Positions 1 through 5,720 of a stretch of DNA of 5,903 nt are shown here, piece by piece. This stretch comes from Candidatus Brockarchaeota archaeon (lineage in GTDB: Archaea > Thermoproteota > EX4484-205 > DTQO01). The notes under the pieces were generated by a model, which had not been told where the DNA came from, made no database searches, and saw only the letters and a program-made list of their open reading frames with translations. Each line of letters starts with the position of its first letter. Position 1 is the stretch's first letter. The translations under genes were made by a program, and so were the position numbers. The stretch is from positions 1 to 5,903 of the forward strand of contig JAFNJA010000037.1 of NCBI GenBank assembly GCA_017601265.1, read 5' to 3'.

Positions 1-251
1 CTCTTTCCCCCCGAGAAAATCGAGGAGTAATCGAGGCCGCCGAAAACGTAAAAAGCGTCCGGGTGTTTGGCTTTCAAGTAGATGCCTTCTGGATTTTCGT
101 TAACCTTGATCCGGTCGTAAGTTGACAGTACGTTCACGCGCGAAAACCTGCAAGCGTCCTTGATCTTCACCATGTTCCCCTCGTCCGCGTAGTTCCAAAA
201 GTGCACGTGGCAATCCACGACGGGCAGGTTCTTGAACTTCGACATATCCAT
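1..251 (-). CDS. Amidohydrolase family (metal-dependent TIM-barrel hydrolase), N-terminal part
   Basis: I translated this from the reverse strand. It begins MDMSKFKNLPVVDCHVHFWN and stays open to the window edge, giving 83 codons of the N-terminus; the rest lies outside. The VVDCHVHFW stretch matches the first beta strand of amidohydrolase-2 type enzymes, where the HxH pair (His15 and His17) binds the active-site metal. Family members hydrolyse or decarboxylate cyclic and carboxylated substrates; nothing here fixes the substrate. The ATG at 251 is preferred because an AGAAGGG stretch lies about 8 nt upstream. A second ATG two codons later (base 245) is possible. The gene starts 35 nt after the rubrerythrin stop on the same strand, so co-transcription is likely. 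The call rests on one motif and the N-terminal pattern only. Confidence 0.72.
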   Translation of the reverse strand, partial: MDMSKFKNLPVVDCHVHFWNYADEGNMVKIKDACRFSRVNVLSTYDRIKVNENPEGIYLKAKHPDAFYVFGGLDYSSIFSGGK

Positions 252-286
252 CCGCGGAACCCTTCTAAGCCCTCGAGGGCCTTGCC

Positions 287-859
287 TCAGTAGTTTTCCA
301 CCCAGAGCTCGTAGAAAGCCCTGGGATGCTTGCACGCGGGGCAGACGCTAGGGGCGCTCTTTCCTTCGAAAACGTAACCGCAGTTCCTGCATTTCCACTT
401 CACGGGGGCCGGCTTTTCGAACACCTCGTTTCTCTCCAGGCTTTGCAGGAGCTTTAGGTACCTCCTTTCGTGGTAGCTTTCGACTTCGCCTATCCTTTTG
501 AAGGCCTCAGCAACTTCGCCGAATCCTTCCTCTTCCGCCGTCCTCATGAATTCGGGATACAGCGTTCCCCACTCCAGCCTCTCCCCTTCCGCCGCCGCCC
601 TCAGGTTCTCCGCAAGCGTCCCGATCTTCCCCGCCGGGTACTTCGCGGATACCTCGACGTCCCCTCCTTTCAGGAAGGAGAAGAAGACCTTCGCGTGCTC
701 CTTCTCGTTGTCAGCGGTTTCTAAAAAGATGGCCGATATCTGCTCGTAGCCCGATTTCCTCGCTTCGCTGGCGAAATACGTGTACCTGTTCCTAGCTTGG
801 GATTCGCCCGCGAAGGCTGCGAGTAAGTTTTTCTCGGTCTTGCTTCCTTTGAGGTCCAA
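287..859 (-). CDS. Rubrerythrin (ferritin-like diiron domain plus C-terminal rubredoxin domain)
   Basis: This 190-residue protein has the classical rubrerythrin layout. Residues 1-145 form the four-helix ferritin-like domain. Candidate diiron ligands are Glu19, Glu52 with His55 (EKEH), Glu93, Glu96, and Glu127 with His130 (ESYH). Residues 154-190 form a rubredoxin-like Fe(Cys)4 knuckle, with Cys157-x2-Cys160 and Cys173-x2-Cys176. Family knowledge: rubrerythrins are cytosolic NADH-linked peroxidases that protect anaerobes and microaerophiles from hydrogen peroxide. All key residues are present and the length is normal, so the protein should be functional. The start codon is TTG at 859, since MDLKGSKTEKNL is the usual start region. 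A GTGA stretch six bases upstream on the minus strand (869-866) resembles an archaeal ribosome binding site. The stop is TGA. It lies between the MFS gene and the amidohydrolase on the same strand. The stress role need not be tied to the sugar-type genes upstream. Confidence 0.96.
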   Translation of the reverse strand: MDLKGSKTEKNLLAAFAGESQARNRYTYFASEARKSGYEQISAIFLETADNEKEHAKVFFSFLKGGDVEVSAKYPAGKIGTLAENLRAAAEGERLEWGTLYPEFMRTAEEEGFGEVAEAFKRIGEVESYHERRYLKLLQSLERNEVFEKPAPVKWKCRNCGYVFEGKSAPSVCPACKHPRAFYELWVENY

Positions 860-931
860 TTTTAATCACGTCTTGGGGCGCGCGGGGCGTCGTTATGAAC
901 CTTTCGCACGGGCAGGCCGCCATTGAAGGCT
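860..931 (-). promoter_or_regulatory. Possible promoter for rubrerythrin between the MFS and rubrerythrin genes
   Basis: This 72-nt gap contains, on the minus strand, TTCATAA (899-893) directly preceded by the purine-rich GAAAGG, resembling a BRE plus TATA pair. Its centre is about 37 nt upstream of the TTG start, which would place transcription initiation near 870 with a very short leader. The TATA match is imperfect, so read-through from the upstream operon is equally possible. Confidence 0.33.
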
Positions 932-2080
932 TCACCCTTTCGATTTCTGGACGAGGAAAAACAAGGGCACGCCCACAAGGGTTAGCATGGCAGCGGCGAC
1001 AAAAGAGTTCTCGTAGCCCGCCCTGTCTATCATCGCCCCCATTGCCGGAGGAACGGCGGCAGCGGGAATGAAGCTCGAGGCAAGAAGAAGCCCGTAAGAA
1101 GACCCGAGGACCTCCTTGGGCGCGAGGTCCGAAAGGTAGGCGTCTTGTACGGCCAGGACGGCGAAACTGGAAAAGCCGACGATGGCGAAATCGGCGGCTA
1201 GCGCCGTTTTGCCCGCGTGCGGAAGGAAGAACATGGGGACCGATTCCAACGTAACGAAAGCCATCAGCGCATTCCGCCTCCCAAACTTGTCTGACGCCAA
1301 GCCTCCTACAGGTCCGCCAAGCATGCCGGAAATTTGAAGTATGGCGTAGTAAATCGAAGCCTCTTCAACGGACGCCCCTTTCGCCTCCACGACGTATGCG
1401 GAGGCGAAAGCCGTTACTCCCCTGTAAGCGGTTAAAGCGACCAACGACGCTCCCAGGAAGAAAAGGATGGGCTTTCTTTTGAGGACCTCGAGGAACGCCG
1501 CCCTCGGAAATTCCCCGCCGTTACTGCCGCGCTCGACGAGGATGAGGGACGATAGGCCCGTTACGCAGAATCCCGCGGACGAGGCGAAGATGGAAACGCC
1601 CCTCCACCCTAAGTGTCCGGCCACGACGCTCGCTATGATCGGGGGAAGGAACGATCCGACGGCTCCGGCCATCTGGTGGACCCCCAGCGCCCCTCCGCGC
1701 CTTTTCTCCTCGGATGACTCGGAGATGAGCGGGATTCCGGCAGGATGGTAGGCGGCGCTGGATGCGCCGGCAACGAACTGGAAGGCGAAAATATGGAGCG
1801 GGTCCTTCGAAAGCCCGGTTAGAAGCATCGCAAAGCTTGATGCCAACAAGCCGATCACGATCAGTTTTTTCCTACCGAACTTGTCCGACGCCCATCCAAA
1901 GGACGGTTGGAGGAACGCGTAAGGGAAGCTGAACGACGAGAGCAAAAGTCCCGCGGAGTAGTGGCTCAGGTTGAATTCCGCCATGACGAGGGGCAGGATG
2001 GCGGGCAGCGTCAGCTGGAAAACGTGGTTTGAAGCGTGGGCCATGGCTGCCCCGATGACGTTCTTCCGGAACTCGTTCAT
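932..2080 (-). CDS. Major facilitator superfamily transporter, Fsr-like
   Basis: This 382-residue, strongly hydrophobic protein has the length and spacing of a 12-helix MFS permease in the cytoplasmic membrane. The MFS motif A appears after helix 2 (GWASDKFGRKK, residues 62-72) and again in the second half (GGLASDKFGRR, about 259-269), as expected from the duplicated six-helix fold. The N-terminus (AHASNHVFQLTLPAILP), the segment LLLSSFSFPYAFLQPSFG and the AYHPAG signature near residue 110 recall the Fsr/fosmidomycin-resistance-like branch of drug-efflux permeases. Substrate is not predictable, and the sugar-gene context suggests a small polar compound as readily as a drug. The ATG at 2080 is used because an in-frame TAG lies eleven codons upstream. 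No strong ribosome binding site is visible. It begins 49 nt after the DegT-family gene, so co-transcription is likely. The stop is TGA. Confidence 0.9.
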   Translation of the reverse strand: MNEFRKNVIGAAMAHASNHVFQLTLPAILPLVMAEFNLSHYSAGLLLSSFSFPYAFLQPSFGWASDKFGRKKLIVIGLLASSFAMLLTGLSKDPLHIFAFQFVAGASSAAYHPAGIPLISESSEEKRRGGALGVHQMAGAVGSFLPPIIASVVAGHLGWRGVSIFASSAGFCVTGLSSLILVERGSNGGEFPRAAFLEVLKRKPILFFLGASLVALTAYRGVTAFASAYVVEAKGASVEEASIYYAILQISGMLGGPVGGLASDKFGRRNALMAFVTLESVPMFFLPHAGKTALAADFAIVGFSSFAVLAVQDAYLSDLAPKEVLGSSYGLLLASSFIPAAAVPPAMGAMIDRAGYENSFVAAAMLTLVGVPLFFLVQKSKG

Positions 2081-2129
2081 GGATGCGTGCTTCTGGGATG
2101 CGTCCCTTGGCTAGGACTGGCGACATGCA

Positions 2130-3347
2130 TTATTTTCTGTAGTTCGCTTCGACTTTCACTATCGCCTCCGCGATGTCGTCGATGTCGTCGTGCGTAAAGC
2201 ACTCATGCATGGCGAGCGTTAGGACGTTGGGCAAAGTCGCCTCCGCCGTTTTGCAGAGCCCGGGGCCGTACCACCTTTCCCTTCCGTAAAAGCGGCAGGC
2301 CCAGGGGCATCCGGAGTCCCCAAAGACCCTCTTCTGGGTCAAGGCTGGCTTTGCGTAGACCAGTTCCTCGGACGACTTTGGCCAAACGAAAGGCGCCCCT
2401 TCGGCCTGGAGGGCTTCCGCGAAGCGCTTTGGATCCACCTTCAAATTCTCCGGCTTCAGGAACAGCGGATAGAGCCAGTAGACGTGCTTGGCTCCTTCGA
2501 TCACATGCGGCGGTCGCGCGCCTTCCAGATCCGATATCCGCCCAGACAACCTCTCGGCGTTCCTCCTCCTTTTCTCGACTACGCCCTCAAGCTTCTTGAG
2601 CTGCTCAAGAGCGACGGCTCCCTGGAGCTCTGTCATCCTGTAGTTCATTCCGACGAAAACGTCGAAGTAGTTCCCCTTCAGCGCGAAAGCGGCAGCCGCA
2701 GCTGCAAGTTCGTCGTCGTCCGTTATGGTCATGCCGCCATCTCCGGTCGTCATGTGCTTCGATTGCTGGAAACTGAAGCAACCCATGTCCCCCATCGTCC
2801 CGACCTTTTTCCCCTTGTACTGCGCGTCGTGGGCCTGAGCGCAGTCTTCGAAAACCCAAAGGCCGTTGCGCTCGGCCAGCTCGAGTATCGGGTCCATGTC
2901 GCACGGTTGCCCCCAAAGGTGCACGGGGATTATGGCGACGGTCTTGTCAGTCATCGCCTCTTCGATCGTCTCAGCCGTCGTGTTGCAGGTAAGCGGGTCC
3001 ACGTCCGCGAACACTGGAATCAGGTTCTGCATCAAGATCGGGATTACGGTTCCAGTGTCCGTTATCGGGGTCGTTATCACCTCGCCACCGGGGTTGAGCC
3101 TGGCAGCTCCCAAAGCTACGTGTATGGCCGAGGTTCCCGAGGTCGAGGCGATCCCGTGCTTCGAGCCCATGTGCTCCGGAAACTTCTTCTCCAGTTCCTT
3201 CACCTTCGTCCCGTTCAGCCTGCACAGTGCGTTGCTCCTTACGACCTCGACCACGGCCCTTTCCTCTTCAGGACCCATCTGTACCCTCGGCGGAAATGGC
3301 TTGGTCCTTACAGGCTTGCCGCCTTCGATCGCCAGCTTGCCGGGCAC
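2130..3347 (-). CDS. DegT/DnrJ/EryC1 family PLP-dependent aminotransferase-type protein
   Basis: This 405-residue protein of fold type I PLP enzymes belongs to the sugar aminotransferase (DegT/DnrJ/EryC1/StrS) family. Visible marks are STSGTSAIHVALGA (68-81, cofactor phosphate region), FEDCAQAHDA (166-175, with Asp168 and Gln171 near the PLP ring) and FSFQQSKHMTTGDGGM (191-206), whose Lys197 should form the Schiff base with PLP. Members usually aminate keto-sugars, and a few are dehydratases. The exact reaction cannot be read here. The C-terminal part has an unusual cysteine-containing stretch, GDSGCPWACRFYGRERWYG, characteristic of a subfamily I cannot name. The start is GTG at 3347 (GKLAIEGGKPVR is the normal family start), with a G-rich stretch seven bases upstream. 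Its start is 19 nt from the stop of the ThuA-like gene, indicating an operon. The stop is TAA. Confidence 0.93.
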   Translation of the reverse strand: MPGKLAIEGGKPVRTKPFPPRVQMGPEEERAVVEVVRSNALCRLNGTKVKELEKKFPEHMGSKHGIASTSGTSAIHVALGAARLNPGGEVITTPITDTGTVIPILMQNLIPVFADVDPLTCNTTAETIEEAMTDKTVAIIPVHLWGQPCDMDPILELAERNGLWVFEDCAQAHDAQYKGKKVGTMGDMGCFSFQQSKHMTTGDGGMTITDDDELAAAAAAFALKGNYFDVFVGMNYRMTELQGAVALEQLKKLEGVVEKRRRNAERLSGRISDLEGARPPHVIEGAKHVYWLYPLFLKPENLKVDPKRFAEALQAEGAPFVWPKSSEELVYAKPALTQKRVFGDSGCPWACRFYGRERWYGPGLCKTAEATLPNVLTLAMHECFTHDDIDDIAEAIVKVEANYRK

Positions 3348-3366
3348 CGCTTTGCCCCCCGCCCGT

Positions 3367-4041
3367 TCACCTTAGGTTCATGACCCAGAGTATTCCGCCG
3401 AGCAGGTGTTTTCTGAACCATTCTTCGCCCCAAAGGTCCGGAAAGTGCCCGAAACCGGTGTAGAAAACCCTGCCTTTGCCGTAGGCGTGGCACCAGCAGA
3501 GGGCGTAGTCGTTGTCTGGCCTGTTGCCCTTGCTCAGGTCGACGGAGGCGTTGTCTAAGCTGGCGAGCACGCGGGTCCTTGAGCGCGACCAGTCCTTGAA
3601 GGTGTAGACTTCCTCCTTCACCCTGAAGCGATCGCTCAGGTGCTCAGTCGCCGGATGGTTTTTGTCCTCGACCTTGACCGTGATCTCCTGGGTCCAAGGG
3701 TGGCCGCTGAAGTAGCCGCCGATCATCTCGCCGTACTTCGGGAACTTGTAGAAAGTGTCGGTGGCGTTGTGGATCCCGACGAAGCCGACGCCGGATGCTA
3801 TCGAATCTATGAGGCTCTGCTTTTCACCTTCGGACATGGGCAACTCGCCCGTGGTGGCGAAAATGACGGCGCCGAACTCCTTCTTCAACGAGCTCCAGTC
3901 TACCTTCGCGCAGTCGCCAAAAGCGGCGACCTCGAACTTCCCGGACGTTCTCCCGATCTCTTTGATCGTTTCCTGGGCGGTTGGGAGGTAATCGTGGACG
4001 AAACCCGCGGAATGCGTCAAAAGCAAGACTTTCCTGTTCAT
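3367..4041 (-). CDS. ThuA-like domain protein (trehalose-utilization / glutamine-amidotransferase-like fold)
   Basis: This 224-residue protein carries the ThuA-like fold end to end. It shows VLLLTHSAGFVHD (5-17), VGFVGIHNATDTFYKFPKYG (85-104), MIGGYFSGHPW (107-116), the NHPATEHL segment (128-135), EEVYTF (143-148), and YGKGRVFYTGFGHFPDLW (187-204). Family knowledge: ThuA proteins occur with genes for disaccharide or modified-sugar catabolism in the cytosol. The biochemical reaction is poorly defined, so I give no enzyme name. The frame is open upstream to 4353, but that extension is low-complexity Arg/Ser-rich and overlaps the divergent gene. The ATG at 4041 gives the standard family N-terminus. 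This is the first gene of the minus-strand train and is followed 19 nt later by the DegT-family gene. The stop is TGA. Confidence 0.9.
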   Translation of the reverse strand: MNRKVLLLTHSAGFVHDYLPTAQETIKEIGRTSGKFEVAAFGDCAKVDWSSLKKEFGAVIFATTGELPMSEGEKQSLIDSIASGVGFVGIHNATDTFYKFPKYGEMIGGYFSGHPWTQEITVKVEDKNHPATEHLSDRFRVKEEVYTFKDWSRSRTRVLASLDNASVDLSKGNRPDNDYALCWCHAYGKGRVFYTGFGHFPDLWGEEWFRKHLLGGILWVMNLR

Positions 4042-4184
4042 GTTGCCCTTTGCCGGTCTCGCCAGCGTCAGCACATAAAACTTTCTGAATGAACAAGACC
4101 CGGAACAGTGGCGCTTGGCACCGTTGTGCAAGGCTTCGGTCGAGGAAAACCTTAACTCGACTCGCCGACGCCTTCGGCAAGGCC
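4042..4184. promoter_or_regulatory. Divergent intergenic region with weak promoter elements and an imperfect dyad
   Basis: This 143-nt region separates the minus-strand ThuA-like gene from the plus-strand flavoprotein gene and should hold promoters for both. On the minus strand, an AAAGTTTTATG segment (about 4084-4074) lies some 36 nt before the ThuA-like ATG and could be a TATA box. On the plus strand the only candidate is the GAAAACCTTAAC stretch around 4145-4155, about 33 nt before the ATG. An imperfect inverted repeat, CTTGGCAC (4114-4121) and GTGCAAG (4126-4132), has a 4-nt centre and one extra G, and could be an operator. None of these is strong. Confidence 0.35.
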
Positions 4185-4925
4185 ATGGCAAAGATCGTGG
4201 GCGTTGTTGCCAGCCTTCACAGGGACGGGCTGAGCAGCAGGCTCGTGAACTCGGCGCTAGAAGGCGCAAGAGCCGCGAACGCCGAGGCGGCCTTGATCCA
4301 CCTTTCCGATTACGTCGTTCCGCAGTGGTCTGACGGGAACGTGGGTAAACCAAAGGAGTTGAGCGAAGCGTTCGAGGGGATGGACGGCCTCGTGCTCTGC
4401 GCGCCCGTCTATTACTTGGACGTTAGCGGCCTCGCCAAGGATTTCATGGACACCGTAAAACTGCCCGACGTCTCGGGCATTCCAGGGTTGGGAATATCGG
4501 TTGCCGGCGGGACCGGAAAGGGGCTGACATCCGCCCTCAAGACCATATATTACTGGTTCTTTTGCAAATCCATCCGGGGAATCGACCCGCTCCCGGTCTC
4601 AAGGTTCAACCTGGAAGCGGCGGTAGGGCAGGCACGAGCGTCCGGCCGGAAACTTGCCGAACTGGCCGATTCCGGCCGGAACCCGTTTCGGGATTTAGCT
4701 GAACGAATCGCCTACCACCAAGCGCTTCCTTTCATGGGATACGAGTACGTCGACGAGATGGCCCTCCTGGTGCGCCAGCTCCTCGCAGCTCCCCACGGAA
4801 AGGGAGCCGTGGCGGAGGCGAGGGCGAGGGATCTGTACGAAAAAGGCGCTCGCTTGATCGGGGAGGGGAGGAAACTGGAAGCCGTGGGCCCGATCGTCGA
4901 AGCCTACGAGATGCTTTACTACTGA
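4185..4925 (+). CDS. Flavodoxin-fold protein, NAD(P)H-dependent FMN reductase-like
   Basis: This 246-residue cytosolic protein has the layout of the flavodoxin-like FMN reductase family. After the first beta strand (AKIVGVVAS) comes the FMN phosphate loop SLHRDGLSSRLV (10-21). Residues 68-89 contain GLVLCAPVYYLDVSGLAKDFMD, the typical second flavin-contact segment, and SVAGGTGKG (105-113) is the third loop. Family members transfer electrons from NAD(P)H through bound FMN to quinones, metals or small electrophiles; the acceptor here is unknown. Residues 170-246 form a charged, probably helical C-terminal extension beyond the core fold. The frame is open from 4089, but the ATG at 4185 puts the first beta strand immediately after the start and is preferred. 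It points away from the ThuA-like gene and is followed by a strong promoter region, so TBP is probably transcribed independently. The stop is TGA. Confidence 0.85.
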   Translation: MAKIVGVVASLHRDGLSSRLVNSALEGARAANAEAALIHLSDYVVPQWSDGNVGKPKELSEAFEGMDGLVLCAPVYYLDVSGLAKDFMDTVKLPDVSGIPGLGISVAGGTGKGLTSALKTIYYWFFCKSIRGIDPLPVSRFNLEAAVGQARASGRKLAELADSGRNPFRDLAERIAYHQALPFMGYEYVDEMALLVRQLLAAPHGKGAVAEARARDLYEKGARLIGEGRKLEAVGPIVEAYEMLYY

Positions 4926-5006
4926 TCGGGATTCCGCGAACTCGGCATCTCCTCCCTGAAGAATTGGAAATCTTCTCTCGACGAACGCTTCAAACGAGCC
5001 CGAAAT

Positions 5007-5062
5007 CGCCTTTATAAGGCGCGAATGTTTATAAAGCTTATAAAGGCAGTATTTAAAGGGTG
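5007..5062 (+). promoter_or_regulatory. TBP gene promoter: clustered TATA elements with an inverted repeat and possible ribosome binding site
   Basis: Three TTATAA hexamers lie at 5012-5017, 5029-5034 and 5038-5043, followed by TATTTAAA at 5050-5057. The third hexamer is centred about 26 nt before the ATG at 5067, the classical archaeal TATA-to-start distance, so a leaderless or near-leaderless TBP mRNA is likely. The second would start transcription near 5058. The first sits inside a perfect inverted repeat: CGCCTT (5007-5012), TAT, AAGGCG (5016-5021). AAAGGGTG just before the ATG could act as a weak ribosome binding site in a longer transcript. The number of elements suggests alternative starts or self-control of TBP, but that is inference. 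Confidence 0.75.
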
Positions 5063-5066
5063 CCCC

Positions 5067-5696
5067 ATGCCACTGATAGATAGGCAAAGGGACAAGCCGA
5101 TTGTTAACATAGAAAACGTGGTAGCTTCGGCCATCCTGCGCCAAAGCATGTCTTTGAACGACATCGTGAAGACCTTCCCCAACGTAGAATACAAGCCAGT
5201 GGCCGCCAACTAGCGTGGCGGCCGGCTAGAACAGTTCCCGGGCCTCGTGTTCCGGCTGAAGAAACCGAGGACGGCTACGTTGATCTTCAGCAGCGGAAAA
5301 ATGGTCTGCACGGGCGCGAAGAGCGAGGATCAGGCGAAGAAAGCGGTTTTCAAGGTCGTTTCCGAGCTGAAGAAAGGGGGCATAGTGATCCAGGGAAAGC
5401 CTGAAATCACCATCCAGAACATAGTAGCCAGCGCGGCTTTGCCCGGCAGGGTCGACTTGGAAAAGTCTACATACATCCTGGGACGCACGATGTACGAGCC
5501 AGTGGCCGCCAACTAGCGTGGCGGCCGGCTAGAACAGTTCCCGGGATTGATATACAGGATGGACGAACCCAAGGTCGTGATATTGTTGTTTGCGAGCGGG
5601 AAGCTCGTCTGCACGGGCGCGAAGAAGGAAGGGCAGGTTTTCGAGGCCGTCAACAAGCTGCACGAGCAGTTGAAGCAGCAGGAGTTGCTTTACTAG
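5067..5696 (+). CDS. tbp: TATA-binding protein (TBP), coding region interrupted by two 30-nt intron-like insertions
   Basis: TBP is the general transcription factor that binds promoter TATA boxes and recruits TFB and RNA polymerase. The single frame from ATG 5067 to TAG 5694-5696 has 209 codons and is broken only by TAG at 5211-5213 and 5514-5516. Each TAG lies in an identical 10-codon insertion (VAAN-stop-RGGRL). Removing both gives 189 residues, normal for archaeal TBP, with both saddle repeats intact. Repeat 1 has NIENVVASA, FPNVEYKPEQFPGLVFRL and ATLIFSSGKMVCTGAKS. Repeat 2 has ITIQNIVASAALPG, TMYEPEQFPGLIYRM and VILLFASGKLVCTGAK. The four DNA-kinking phenylalanines fall at spliced positions 47, 64, 138 and 155. 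No acidic C-terminal tail is seen. Precise frame, intact motifs and no other lesion argue against a pseudogene. Coordinates span the insertions; the inferred exons are 5067-5198, 5229-5501 and 5532-5696. Confidence 0.93.
5199..5228 (+). other. Predicted BHB-type mRNA intron 1 in the TBP gene
   Basis: The RNA folds into a perfect 8-bp stem (GGCCGCCA 5201-5208 with UGGCGGCC 5216-5223) closed by a 7-nt loop, ACUAGCG, that contains the in-frame stop. Below it is a 3-nt bulge AGU (5198-5200) at the 5' splice site, then a perfect 4-bp helix: AGCC (5194-5197, exon) with GGCU (5224-5227, intron). The 3' splice site is the 3-nt AGA (5228-5230). No convincing exon-exon outer helix is visible (GAAU 5187-5190 with GUUC 5234-5237 beyond a 3x3 loop at best), so the motif is the relaxed HBh' form. 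Both splice segments begin AG, so the cut may shift by one base either way. All options remove 30 nt and leave CCA-GAA (Pro44-Glu45). The fold and the repaired protein are read directly; splicing itself is inferred. Confidence 0.82.
5502..5531 (+). other. Predicted BHB-type mRNA intron 2 in the TBP gene
   Basis: This is identical in sequence to intron 1. The 8-bp stem is 5504-5511 with 5519-5526, the loop carrying TAG is 5512-5518, the 5' bulge AGU is 5501-5503, the central helix is AGCC 5497-5500 with GGCU 5527-5530, and the 3' segment AGA is 5531-5533. Removal leaves CCA-GAA, joining Pro135 to Glu136 of the spliced protein. The outer exon pairing is again poor; UGU (5491-5493) could pair with ACA (5534-5536) only by looping out three bases. 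The insertion point is homologous to that of intron 1 in the other TBP repeat. Confidence 0.82.
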
Positions 5697-5720
5697 CCAG
5701 CAGGCGCGGAGGGGACGCCT

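Larger units (their letters stand above)
5194..5545 (+). repeat. Pair of identical 49-nt segments (5194-5242 and 5497-5545) in the two halves of the TBP gene
   Basis: The segments 5194-5242 and 5497-5545 are identical at every base and lie 303 nt apart. Each consists of AGCCA, the 30-nt insertion, and GAACAGTTCCCGGG. Outside them the two halves diverge at once in the adjoining codons. The next long identical tract, 19 nt, is at 5304-5322 and 5607-5625 (VCTGAK codons), at the same 303-nt offset. Identity covers third codon positions of the flanking PEQFPG codons. This points to recent copying of one half onto the other, or to insertion at a shared target sequence. Confidence 0.95.

Noticed and set aside
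2484..3383. Long plus-strand open frame of 299 codons opposite the DegT-family gene
   Set aside because: It is antisense to a clear PLP enzyme, has an Arg/Leu/Pro-rich composition typical of a GC-rich shadow frame, and shows no recognisable motif.
4042..4353. N-terminal extension of the ThuA-like frame up to 4353
   Set aside because: The extension is Arg/Ser-rich without family resemblance, overlaps the divergent flavoprotein gene, and the ThuA fold starts exactly at the ATG at 4041.
4641..4681. TCCGGCCGGAA occurring twice, 30 nt apart, in the flavoprotein gene
   Set aside because: Although the spacing equals the intron length, there is no stop and no bulge-helix geometry. The codons read a normal helical SGRKLAELADSGRN segment, so coincidence in GC-rich code is likelier.
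4958..4977. GAAGA and TCTTC inverted repeat after the flavoprotein gene as a terminator
   Set aside because: The arms are only 5 bp and AT-rich, with no following T-run of useful length, so it gives no support for termination.
5247..5516. Separate 89-residue protein between the two TAG codons
   Set aside because: It is only the middle part of TBP (end of repeat 1 and start of repeat 2) and would start at a GTG inside the FPGLVF strand. It is not an independent gene.
5067..5696. TBP as a decayed pseudogene or sequencing error
   Set aside because: There are no frameshifts, all family motifs are intact, and both stops lie in identical, structured, exactly excisable 30-nt insertions. Random decay or sequencing error would not give that.
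5691..5715. Possible third splice motif at the TBP stop (TAGCCAG resembles the 5' splice region AGCCAG)
   Set aside because: No matching GGCT partner with an intervening stem follows, so the bulge-helix-bulge geometry is absent.
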